Shown in pieces: positions 52,239 through 60,411 of a stretch of DNA of 64,000 nt. The position numbers and the translations under genes are program-made. The stretch is from Liminaster sp045617885 (GTDB lineage Bacteria; Bacteroidota; Bacteroidia; Bacteroidales; UBA3663). The stretch is taken from the NCBI GenBank assembly GCA_045617885.1, contig JAZLJN010000031.1, positions 1 to 64,000 of the forward strand, given 5' to 3'. Position 1 is the first letter of the stretch. The number at the start of each line of letters is the position of its first letter. Under the pieces are notes generated by a model, which searched no databases, had not been told where the DNA came from, and was given only the letters and a program-made list of their open reading frames with translations.

Positions 52239-54482
52239 ATGTTTCGCTTAAAAAAATATATTAATAAGGCATTTTTTGCACCTGCCGTCGTATTGTCTTT
52301 TGCTGCTCTAATAGGCTGTGCCAGTACTGGTACGCCAGGTGGCGGACTCTATGATGAGACCCCTCCAGAACTGCGTACAAGTGATCCTGGTGAGGGCGCA
52401 ACGGGTGTAAATAAGAAGAAACTAACCTTGCGATTCAATGAGAACATCAAGCTGGATAATGCTCAGGAGAAACTCACCATTTCGCCCCCGCAGGAGAAGT
52501 CTCCAGCTGTTATGAGCAATGCCAAGACGCTGACTATAGAACTGTTTGATGACCTCAAGCCAAATACTACCTATACCATTGATTTGGGCGACGCCGTACA
52601 GGATAACAACGAGGGTAATCCGATGGAAAACCTCACGCTGACCTTCTCAACTGGTGAATACATTGATACAATGAAGGTGAGTGGCGTGCTGCTCAATGCG
52701 GAGGATCTTGAACCTATTACGGGCGCGTATGTGGGTATTTATAAGGTTTATGACGACGGAAGGTTGGTAGTGGGTGATACGCTCCACGGTGTTGATTCAA
52801 TTGTGGCTCTCTACCCAGATTCCATCTTTATGCTCAAGCCTTTTGATCGTGCTGGTAAGACCGATTCGGAGGGCCGTTTCAGGATCAGTGGCGTGGCTCC
52901 AGGCAAATATCGTATCTATGCACTTGTGGATGGTAATACTAACTACAAGTATGACCTCTTTACTGAAGATATTGCTATCTTTGACAGTCTGATCACCCCT
53001 TTGGTAGAGCCTTGTACTGTCTATGATACCGTCTATAGCAAACTGGATCTTCTTTCTTTGGAGATTGCTATCAATAACAGCAGAAAGGAGAACGATAAGG
53101 ATAAGAAAGATAAGAAGGACGACAAGGAGCAGGAATCAATTACTCTGCCCATTGATACAATCATTGCGCGTGACGGATTCCGCTATCTGCCTGACGATCT
53201 GTGCCTCTTGGCTTTTAATGAAGGAAGGGTAACCCGCTATCTGGATGATATTACCTGGACAGATTCTGTCCATATCGACCTTCGTTTTTCGGCAAAAATG
53301 CCGACGCCTCCAGAAATTGCTTTATTGGATGAGGATACGCTGGGTCTTGCTGCCATCAACAAGGATGCTTGGCTGATCTGCGAACCGAATCCCACAAATG
53401 ATACGCTTAAATACTGGATCAGTGATCCTCGGGTTTATTCACGAGACACGCTGAACCTGCTTTTAACTTATCTGTTTACCAATGAGGGTGCCGATACTTT
53501 GGTAACAGATACTGTTGCGTTGGTCAATCCTGTTCCGAAGGTGGAAGCGAAGCCTGCTCCGCAGCCATCTGATTCAGTAGCAGCAGAGATTCCAGTTCCT
53601 GCTGAGGATGAAGAAATTCAGGAGGACGAGGAGACCGATAACAAGGCTGACAAGGCCAAGAAAAAGAAGAAGAAAAGGAAAAAGAAGAATAAGGACGAGG
53701 AGGAGCAGCCCACTGACAGCGTGCCTCGTACTACTTTCATGACTATCTCCATGCTGGAGAAGAATACAATTGACATCGGACGCCTGCCACATATTGAGGC
53801 TTCCGCACCGATTGATTCGCTCGACCTTCAGCACCTGCATCTGTTGCAGCAGAAGGATAGTTTGTGGGTTCCTCTTGACTTTTCACTCCAGCAGGATTCT
53901 CTCTTGCTGCGTCGATATACCGTTGTCGCCAATCCTCATTTCTCGCCTGGCGGCAGCTATCGGTTGATTGCAGATTCTGCCTCTATGCATGATATTTATG
54001 GTCATCCGGTTGATTCCACATGTATCTCTTTTACAGAGAAGAAGGTTGATGACTATGCTCACCTGGTATTTAATATCACTGGTGTGAATGGTCCGGCTTT
54101 CGTGCAGCTGCTGAATGAAAAGGACAAACCTGTGCGCCAGATGCCGGTGAAAGATGGTCAGGCTAAGTTTGTTAATATTCCTGCAGGCAAGTATTATGCC
54201 CGTCTGGTGGAGGACAAGAATGATAATGGTGTGTTTGATGCAGGTTCGGTCCTGGATCACCGTCAGCCAGAGAGCGTCTATTATTTTGGTGCCCTGCTTG
54301 AACTTCGTACCTGGCAGTATAGTCAGGCATGGGATATTCATGACAAGCCTATCCCGCAGCAGAAACCAAAAGAATTGATTCAGAATAAACCAAAGACAAA
54401 GACTGTAAAGAAGAATCGTAACCTGGAGTATCTCCACGATCATCCAGATCTGAAGAAGAAGTACATCAATTCTTTGAGATAA
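52239..54482 (+). CDS. Big_5 domain lipoprotein with Lys-rich linkers
   Basis: From 52239 this is a 747-aa lipoprotein (LIGC lipobox, then ASTGTPGGGLYDETPPELRT). An N-terminal Ig-like Big_5 domain (about 40-140) has the typical PELRTSDPGEGATGVNKKKL and YTIDLGDAVQDNN. Carboxypeptidase-regulatory-like segments (GRFRISGVAPGKYRIYAL) follow, and near the C-terminus a similar domain ends in DKNDNGVFDAG. Two highly charged linkers interrupt it: one Lys/Asp-rich near 285-300, and one near 470-500 with about ten consecutive basic residues. The family is a common Bacteroidetes envelope lipoprotein of unknown role. The DUF3108 gene follows 40 nt downstream. Confidence 0.82.
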   Translation: MFRLKKYINKAFFAPAVVLSFAALIGCASTGTPGGGLYDETPPELRTSDPGEGATGVNKKKLTLRFNENIKLDNAQEKLTISPPQEKSPAVMSNAKTLTIELFDDLKPNTTYTIDLGDAVQDNNEGNPMENLTLTFSTGEYIDTMKVSGVLLNAEDLEPITGAYVGIYKVYDDGRLVVGDTLHGVDSIVALYPDSIFMLKPFDRAGKTDSEGRFRISGVAPGKYRIYALVDGNTNYKYDLFTEDIAIFDSLITPLVEPCTVYDTVYSKLDLLSLEIAINNSRKENDKDKKDKKDDKEQESITLPIDTIIARDGFRYLPDDLCLLAFNEGRVTRYLDDITWTDSVHIDLRFSAKMPTPPEIALLDEDTLGLAAINKDAWLICEPNPTNDTLKYWISDPRVYSRDTLNLLLTYLFTNEGADTLVTDTVALVNPVPKVEAKPAPQPSDSVAAEIPVPAEDEEIQEDEETDNKADKAKKKKKKRKKKNKDEEEQPTDSVPRTTFMTISMLEKNTIDIGRLPHIEASAPIDSLDLQHLHLLQQKDSLWVPLDFSLQQDSLLLRRYTVVANPHFSPGGSYRLIADSASMHDIYGHPVDSTCISFTEKKVDDYAHLVFNITGVNGPAFVQLLNEKDKPVRQMPVKDGQAKFVNIPAGKYYARLVEDKNDNGVFDAGSVLDHRQPESVYYFGALLELRTWQYSQAWDIHDKPIPQQKPKELIQNKPKTKTVKKNRNLEYLHDHPDLKKKYINSLR

Positions 54483-54522
54483 GCGGTTCGCACTCATTTT
54501 CAATCTTTTTTAATGATTCCCT

Positions 54523-55347
54523 ATGAAACGACTTTTTATATTAGTTATTCTTATCTCATGTCTGTTTAGCCAAATTCAGCCTCTTTGGGCGATTCCGAAG
54601 GCAAAAACACAGCAGAAGGTAGAGTCAATCACCTATGATGTTTATTACCATTTGGGCTTTATTTGGGCCAAAGCGGGTCAGGGTACACTTTCGCTCAGTA
54701 AGGAGACGGAGGCAGATGGTACAGAAAGAATACATGGACAGCTGGCTGCCAAGTCACTCAGCATTGTGGAACACCTGATGCGGGTGCGTGATACACTTGA
54801 TACATGGATGTCGCCCAGTTACCTGCCTCGCGAATTTGTCAAGAAAACACATGAGGGCAAGTATAATTGCATTGAGAGGAATAATTATCAGGTCTCTCTG
54901 AAGGATGATAAGGGCGAGTTTGCCCCAGCAAATGTGAAGAGGTCCACGGTGAAGGTTCACCGCTGGCGAAAAAAAGGCAGTGAAGCAGCAACTAACCGAG
55001 ATACAACACATGTGGTGAATGAACCTGCTTACGATATGCTTTCGCTCTTCTATGCAATGCGTCAGATGGATTTCGCTACCATGAAGAAGGGGGAAAGCCG
55101 CAAGATGGCTACCTTCCCCGGACTGAAAAAGGAATGGTACAAAGTTGAGTACTGTGGTAAGGAAAAGATTACGTTGCGCAACGGAGATAAATATGACACT
55201 TATTGCGTGCTCATCACCGTTTCGACCAAGGATCAGGACAAGACACCTATCAAAGCGTGGTTGAAAACGTCTAAAGAACATAAGCCACTCAAAGTTATCA
55301 TTGATCTGGCTCGTATAGGAAGCATTCAGGCTGAGATTGTGAACTAA
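54523..55347 (+). CDS. DUF3108 exported protein
   Basis: This 274-aa protein has a signal peptide (MKRLFILVILISCLFSQIQPLWA) and matches the DUF3108 family of Gram-negative exported proteins with a predicted beta-rich fold. It shows YDVYYHLGFIWAKAGQGTLSL near 40-60, YLPREFVKKTHEGKYN near 104-119 and the C-terminal KAWLKTSKEHKPLKVIID. No enzymatic role is known. It is probably periplasmic or at the outer membrane, co-transcribed with the preceding lipoprotein gene. Its last codons form part of its own terminator. Confidence 0.85.
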   Translation: MKRLFILVILISCLFSQIQPLWAIPKAKTQQKVESITYDVYYHLGFIWAKAGQGTLSLSKETEADGTERIHGQLAAKSLSIVEHLMRVRDTLDTWMSPSYLPREFVKKTHEGKYNCIERNNYQVSLKDDKGEFAPANVKRSTVKVHRWRKKGSEAATNRDTTHVVNEPAYDMLSLFYAMRQMDFATMKKGESRKMATFPGLKKEWYKVEYCGKEKITLRNGDKYDTYCVLITVSTKDQDKTPIKAWLKTSKEHKPLKVIIDLARIGSIQAEIVN

Positions 55348-55375
55348 CTCACAATCCCAGCCTGAACTATTTTTT
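55326..55375 (+). terminator. Terminator overlapping the end of the DUF3108 gene
   Basis: TCAGGCTG-A-GATTGTGA pairs with TCACAATC-C-CAGCCTGA, and a TATTTTTT run follows. The left arm lies within the last codons. Confidence 0.85.
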
Positions 55376-55885
55376 CACTCTTCAATACTGATCCATCCCT
55401 CTGCATCGAAGTACATCTTGCGGAGGAATATTTTTGCTCTGGCTCCTACTTCTGCATCGTAGGTATGGCAGAGGAAGTACCATTGTCCGTGTATGTTGTA
55501 GGCAGAATTATGACCTCTGCCCAAATAACGTTCCGTAGGTCCTACCAGCATGGTGCCTCCACCCAGAGCCATGTCTTTGCCCTGCTGATCGAGGAAGGGA
55601 CCATTGATGCTACGAGATCTGCCATAGACAGTCTTATAAGTACTGTTCTGTCGCCCATTGAGGAATAGGAGAGAGAATGTGAGGCTCTTCACGCCATTCT
55701 TTCAGGTCAGGACTTGACATTACGCCTACTCCCATACCTGTGCTGAAAATGTAATATCTGCCATCTTCCCCCTGTGCCATGACTGGATCATGAACGTCTG
55801 GATAAGCGGAGTCAAAATGATGCCGTTGTGCAAATGCCAGACTTGAGGCAAATACAATTAGAATAGTCGTGAAAAGCCTCTTCAT
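55375..55885 (-). pseudogene. Broken GH43 arabinanase-type gene
   Basis: The 5' part (from 55885) encodes a signal peptide (MKRLFTTILIVFASSLAFAQ) and the first propeller blade of a GH43 enzyme with DVHDPVMAQGEDGRYYIFST and WREEPHILSPIPQWA, then stops at 55634. The 3' part is in another frame and shows the later conserved blades: NSTYKTVYGRSRSINGPFLD, then GGGTMLVGPTERYLGRGHNS and the final EGW. The middle of the protein, roughly 150 residues, is absent, so a deletion with frameshift has destroyed the gene. The ancestral enzyme was probably an endo-arabinanase or arabinofuranosidase. Confidence 0.85.
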
Positions 55886-55915
55886 AAAATGATTGTTATG
55901 GATTAAATATTGTCT

Positions 55916-57256
55916 TTATACTACGCCCTGCGCCATCATGGCTTTAGCTACCTTCATGAATCCTGCCACATTGGCACCCTTCACGTAGTTAATGTAGCCG
56001 TCAGCCTGTCTGCCGTGTTCGACGCATTGCTTATGGATGCCGTGCATGATCTCGTGCAAACGGCTATCTACGTCAGCAGCGCTCCAAGAGAGATGCATTG
56101 CGTTCTGGCTCATTTCCAGTCCACTGGTAGCTACGCCGCCAGCATTGACAGCCTTGCCCGGTGCATAGAGCATCTTGTGCTCCAGGAATGCGTCAATAGC
56201 TTCAGGTGTGCAGCCCATGTTGGAAATTTCTCCCACGCAAAGTACTCCGTTGGCAATAAGCTGGGCAGCATCTTCTCCGTTGAGCTCGTTCTGTGTGGCA
56301 CACGGCAGGGCAATGTCAACCTTCTGCTCCCAAGGTTTCTTGCCAGGGAAGAAAGTAGCGCCTGGGAATTCATCTGCATAAGGTGCAACAATGTCATTGC
56401 CAGATGAACGCAATTCAAGCATGTAGTCAATCTTCTCTCCGCTGATTCCGTCTGGATCATAAATGTATCCATCAGGACCGCTGATGGTCACTACCTTGGC
56501 GCCGAGTTGTGTGGCCTTTGTGGCAGCACCCCATGCTACATTGCCAAAACCGCTGATGGCAACGGTCTTTCCTTCTATCTTATGACCAGCGGTCTCGAGC
56601 ATTTCATTGACAAAATAAAGACCGCCAAAGCCCGTTGCCTCTGGACGAACCAGCGAACCGCCGAACTCCAGATTCTTGCCAGTGAGCACACCAGAGAAGT
56701 CGCGAGTGATGCGCTTGTATTGGCCGAACAGGTAGCCAATCTCACGGGCTCCTACGCCAATGTCGCCTGCTGGTACGTCAACTTCTGGTCCGACGTAGCG
56801 GTAAAGCTCCGTCATGAACGACTGACAGAAACGCATGATTTCGCCATCAGACTTTCCACGAGGCGAGAAGTCCGAACCGCCCTTTCCGCCGCCCATTGGG
56901 AGCGTGGTGAGCGCGTTCTTAAATGTCTGTTCGAAACCAAGGAACTTGAGAATGGATAAGTTGACCGAGGCATGGAATCGCAATCCGCCCTTATAGGGAC
57001 CGATGGCAGAGTTGTACTGCACGCGGTAGCCCAGGTTCACCTGAATCTTGCCGCGGTCATCCACCCAAGGTACGCGGAATGTAATGATTCGTTCTGGTTC
57101 AACTAACCGTTCGATGAGTGAAGCGCGTTCGAATTCCGGATGGCGGTCATACTCATCCTTTATGGAGATGAGCACCTCTCGTACGGCTTGCAGATACTCT
57201 TTTTCACCAGGGTGCTTCTGCTCCAACTGGGTCATTAATTGTTCTATGTTCAGCAT
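55916..57256 (-). CDS. gdhA: NADP-type glutamate dehydrogenase
   Basis: This enzyme makes glutamate from 2-oxoglutarate and ammonium and is a main nitrogen-entry route in Prevotella-type bacteria. The 446-aa protein has the substrate and catalytic motifs PYKGGLRFH near 86-94, LPMGGGKGGSDF near 120-131 with the catalytic lysine, and PAGDIGVGAREIGY near 161-174 with the catalytic Asp. The nucleotide fold with AISGFGNVAWGAATKA lies near 234-249. The length fits the 50-kDa hexameric class I enzyme. It is transcribed alone from the promoter at 57325-57356. Confidence 0.96.
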   Translation of the reverse strand: MLNIEQLMTQLEQKHPGEKEYLQAVREVLISIKDEYDRHPEFERASLIERLVEPERIITFRVPWVDDRGKIQVNLGYRVQYNSAIGPYKGGLRFHASVNLSILKFLGFEQTFKNALTTLPMGGGKGGSDFSPRGKSDGEIMRFCQSFMTELYRYVGPEVDVPAGDIGVGAREIGYLFGQYKRITRDFSGVLTGKNLEFGGSLVRPEATGFGGLYFVNEMLETAGHKIEGKTVAISGFGNVAWGAATKATQLGAKVVTISGPDGYIYDPDGISGEKIDYMLELRSSGNDIVAPYADEFPGATFFPGKKPWEQKVDIALPCATQNELNGEDAAQLIANGVLCVGEISNMGCTPEAIDAFLEHKMLYAPGKAVNAGGVATSGLEMSQNAMHLSWSAADVDSRLHEIMHGIHKQCVEHGRQADGYINYVKGANVAGFMKVAKAMMAQGVV

Positions 57257-57324
57257 GGTCTGTGTGTAATTAAATGATTAATGCAAAAAGGTTGTTTTGA
57301 CAATTATGTGTCATTTTGTAAGCG

Positions 57325-57356
57325 CAAATATAGCGGATAATAGGAGCAGAACCAAA
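57325..57356 (-). promoter_or_regulatory. Promoter of gdhA
   Basis: On the minus strand TTTG (57353-57356) and TATATTTG (57325-57332) are separated by exactly 20 nt, a perfect Bacteroidetes promoter. The leader is about 60 nt. Confidence 0.8.
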
Positions 57357-57454
57357 TATTTTTGCGAAAATATGTGTTTTCGGAATGTTTTTTTGACAGA
57401 ATGATGTTATAAAACATCTTTTATTTTCATTGACGAAGAAAAACAAACAGATTA

Positions 57455-57486
57455 TTTGGTGAAACAGCAAAAAAGGTCTATCTTTG
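57455..57486 (+). promoter_or_regulatory. Promoter of the P-type ATPase gene
   Basis: TTTG at 57455-57458 and TATCTTTG at 57479-57486 are 20 nt apart, matching the consensus exactly. Transcription from near 57491 excludes the in-frame GTG/TTG-type starts around 57456 and supports the ATG at 57513. Confidence 0.8.
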
Positions 57487-57512
57487 CGGCGGTGAATACA
57501 CATTATTATATT

Positions 57513-60287
57513 ATGCTTGATCAAAAAAATTATTTAGATAAAGCCCTGGTTGTGGACAGTCAGCAAGTCATTGCTGGCAAGGGTGGAAATGTCATCCCCG
57601 AACCGGAGAAGGAGTCTCTCTGGAAACGTTACATGGAGAAGTTCCGTGATCCCCTGATTATCGTACTCCTTATAGCGCTGGCGCTCTCATGTATAGTCTC
57701 GGCTTACGAGATTCATGCCACGGGCAACTGGCATCTTGTCTTTGAACCTTGTGGCGTATTCTTTGCCATTCTTCTTGCCACGGGTGTTGGCTTTATTTTT
57801 GAGGTGAAGGCCGACAAGGAATTTGATGTGCTTAATCAAGTCAAGGATACGCAGCCGGTCAAGGTCTTGCGCCGTCCTGCTGCTGGTGCAGAGGTGCGAA
57901 TGTACAGCATCCCGAAGATGGATGTAGTCGTGGGCGACGTAGTTCGTGTAGAGGCAGGTGATCAGATGCCGGCTGATGGCGTGCTCGTCGAATCAAATGC
58001 TTTACGTGTGGACGAGAGTGTCTTTACGGGCGAACCATATGCTAATAAACATCCCCTCACACCAGAGGATGAGTCTGACTCTGTTCAAGAAGAGTCGGCG
58101 GGAGCTTATCCCGTTGATCGTCTCCTTCGTGGCAGTACTGTGATAGAGGGTAATGGTATCTATGTTATTGATAAAATTGCACAAGATAGTGAAGAGGGCA
58201 GGGGTGTGGCTCTGACCCATGAGGGGACAGAGGTAAAGACTCCACTCAACAGACAGCTTGAGCAACTCGGCAACTGGATCAGTTATTCAAGTTTTGCCAT
58301 TGCCGCCTTCATAGTCATTGGTCGTATTATCGTATTCTTTTTCTTTACTGATGGGGAAACATCCTATGATCCGGACGCTTGGGGAATCTTTGGATTCATT
58401 TTGGAATCGCTGATGATTGCCATCACGCTGATTGTCGTTGCCGTACCTGAAGGGTTGCCGATGAGCGTTACTGTCAGTCTTGCCTTGAGCATGCGAAATA
58501 TGCTGAAGGAGAATAATCTTGTCCGTAAACTACACGCTTGTGAGACCATGGGTGCTGCCACCGTGATTTGTACGGATAAGACCGGAACCCTCACGCAGAA
58601 CCGTATGTCGGTCGTTGAGAATCGTTTCTTCGGCTCGCCAGACATGAAGCAGATTGCTTTCGGTATAGCTGTCAATACCACAGCAGAACTTTCGGCCACA
58701 GATAAAGGTCATCTTCAGCCTATCGGAAATCCTACAGAGGGTGCATTGTTGCTCTGGTTACAAAGTCTGGGCTTCGACTATCATGAGTTACGCACTTCTG
58801 TCCGTGTTGTGGAGCAGCTGCCTTTTTCTTCCATGACCAAAAGCATGGAGACGGTTGCTGCCAATGCTGACGGATCGCTGTGTCATTATCTAAAGGGAGC
58901 GCCAGAAATGCTTCTTGACCGATGCTCGCAGATTGCGGGTGGAGTAAGTCGGACAGAGGTCGAAGCTCTCCTTGCCAGCTATCAGGCACGTGCCATGCGT
59001 ACTTTGGGTTTTGCTGTAGCGCAGAAGAATCCGGCAAGCGATTCTGAACTTCAATATACCTTCCTCGGTATAGTTGGAATTGCTGATCCAATCCGTCCAG
59101 ATGTGGCTGAGGCTATCCGTCAGTGCAAGGATGATGCAGGTGTGAAAGTGATTATTGTGACGGGTGATACTGTAGGCACAGCAAATGAGATTGGACGACA
59201 GATTGGTTTGCTTGGGCATGATGAAACAGATAAGACCATTCAGGGACCGGATTTCGCTGCTCTTTCTGACAAAGAGGCTCGCCTATTGCTTGCCAAGGGT
59301 GGAATAAAGATTATCTCCAGAGCCCGACCAGAGGATAAGGCTCGCCTGGTAACGCTCCTGCAGCGTAATCATGAGGTGGTTGCGGTGACGGGCGATGGCA
59401 CCAATGATGCTCCTGCTCTTGCCAAGGCGCAGGTCGGTCTCTCTATGGGTAGTGGTACGTCGCGTGCCAAGGATGCTTCAGATATTACTATCATCGATGA
59501 TTCTTTTGCTTCAATCAATAAAGCTATCATGTGGGGACGAAGCATTTATCTCAACATTCGCCGCTTCATTATCTTCCAGATGATTATCAATGTGTGTGCC
59601 TGCCTGATAGTGTTGTTGGGCGCTTTGGTCGGTCTGGATTCACCGCTCAATGTCACCCAGATGCTTTGGGTCAACCTTATCATGGATACGTTTGCAGCCG
59701 GTGCGCTCTCTTCTCTGCCAGCTGATCCGCGTGTGCTTCATGACAAACCACGTTCACCACGTGCGCATATCATTGACAGAACTATGGCTATCCGCATTGC
59801 CTCTTGGGGATTGGGCTTTTTCTTCATTCTGGTAGGTATCTGGCAGCTGCTTTTCCATAAGGATGTGCGTAGTGCTAGTGATATGCTGACCCCTGATTCG
59901 CTCAACGTATTCTTTACGGGATTCTTCCACGGGCATGAGGGTAAGTCAGCGCTTAGCGGTTATGAGCATGGTATTTTCTTCACTACATTTGTGGTACTGC
60001 AGTTCTGGAATCTGTTCAACACCCGCTATTACCGTACTGATCGCTGCTTCCTGCTTGAGGCGCATGACTTCTTCTGTCATCGCGAACGGTTCTATTCTCA
60101 CTTTAGTGCGGGTTTTTCGCTTGTGGCTGTGGTTATCCTTGTCGGACAGTTCTTTATTGTCAACCTCCTGCCAGACTTCTTTGAGGTCTCTCCACTTTCT
60201 GTTTCGGATTGGTGTGTAATACTTCTTGCCACTTCACCAGTCTTCATTATCCCAGAGATTTTCAGAAGTATCCGTTTGCGTAAATAG
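57513..60287 (+). CDS. Calcium-translocating P-type ATPase, PMCA-like
   Basis: This 924-aa inner-membrane P2-type ATPase exports a cation, most likely calcium. It shows PADGVLVESNALRVDESVFTG-type actuator sequence near 155-175, TM4 with VVAVPEGLPMSV near 307-318, the phosphorylation site DKTGTLTQN near 354-362, KGAPE near 456-460, and the hinge VTGDGTNDAPALAKAQVGLSMG near 627-648. The PEGL motif in TM4 and ten transmembrane segments support the calcium group. No calmodulin tail is present. It is monocistronic, with a strong terminator 50 nt downstream. Confidence 0.93.
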   Translation: MLDQKNYLDKALVVDSQQVIAGKGGNVIPEPEKESLWKRYMEKFRDPLIIVLLIALALSCIVSAYEIHATGNWHLVFEPCGVFFAILLATGVGFIFEVKADKEFDVLNQVKDTQPVKVLRRPAAGAEVRMYSIPKMDVVVGDVVRVEAGDQMPADGVLVESNALRVDESVFTGEPYANKHPLTPEDESDSVQEESAGAYPVDRLLRGSTVIEGNGIYVIDKIAQDSEEGRGVALTHEGTEVKTPLNRQLEQLGNWISYSSFAIAAFIVIGRIIVFFFFTDGETSYDPDAWGIFGFILESLMIAITLIVVAVPEGLPMSVTVSLALSMRNMLKENNLVRKLHACETMGAATVICTDKTGTLTQNRMSVVENRFFGSPDMKQIAFGIAVNTTAELSATDKGHLQPIGNPTEGALLLWLQSLGFDYHELRTSVRVVEQLPFSSMTKSMETVAANADGSLCHYLKGAPEMLLDRCSQIAGGVSRTEVEALLASYQARAMRTLGFAVAQKNPASDSELQYTFLGIVGIADPIRPDVAEAIRQCKDDAGVKVIIVTGDTVGTANEIGRQIGLLGHDETDKTIQGPDFAALSDKEARLLLAKGGIKIISRARPEDKARLVTLLQRNHEVVAVTGDGTNDAPALAKAQVGLSMGSGTSRAKDASDITIIDDSFASINKAIMWGRSIYLNIRRFIIFQMIINVCACLIVLLGALVGLDSPLNVTQMLWVNLIMDTFAAGALSSLPADPRVLHDKPRSPRAHIIDRTMAIRIASWGLGFFFILVGIWQLLFHKDVRSASDMLTPDSLNVFFTGFFHGHEGKSALSGYEHGIFFTTFVVLQFWNLFNTRYYRTDRCFLLEAHDFFCHRERFYSHFSAGFSLVAVVILVGQFFIVNLLPDFFEVSPLSVSDWCVILLATSPVFIIPEIFRSIRLRK

Positions 60288-60335
60288 TAATAAGTATTTA
60301 TGCATTGAGTGTTGCAGAAAAGCTATATAAACGAG

Positions 60336-60378
60336 TAAAACCAGATAAAAACGGGTTATGCGTTTTTATCTGGTTTTA
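60336..60378. terminator. Bidirectional terminator between the ATPase and GH2 genes
   Basis: AAAACCAGATAAAAACG pairs perfectly over 17 bp with CGTTTTTATCTGGTTTT around a 7-nt loop. T-rich sequence occurs on both sides, and the two genes converge here. Confidence 0.88.
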
Positions 60379-60411
60379 TTTGTTTTCAGCGCCAAGCAGT
60401 GAAAGATGGTT

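Noticed and set aside
57456..57512. N-terminal extension of the P-type ATPase
   Set aside because: It precedes the transcription start predicted from a perfect promoter at 57455-57486.
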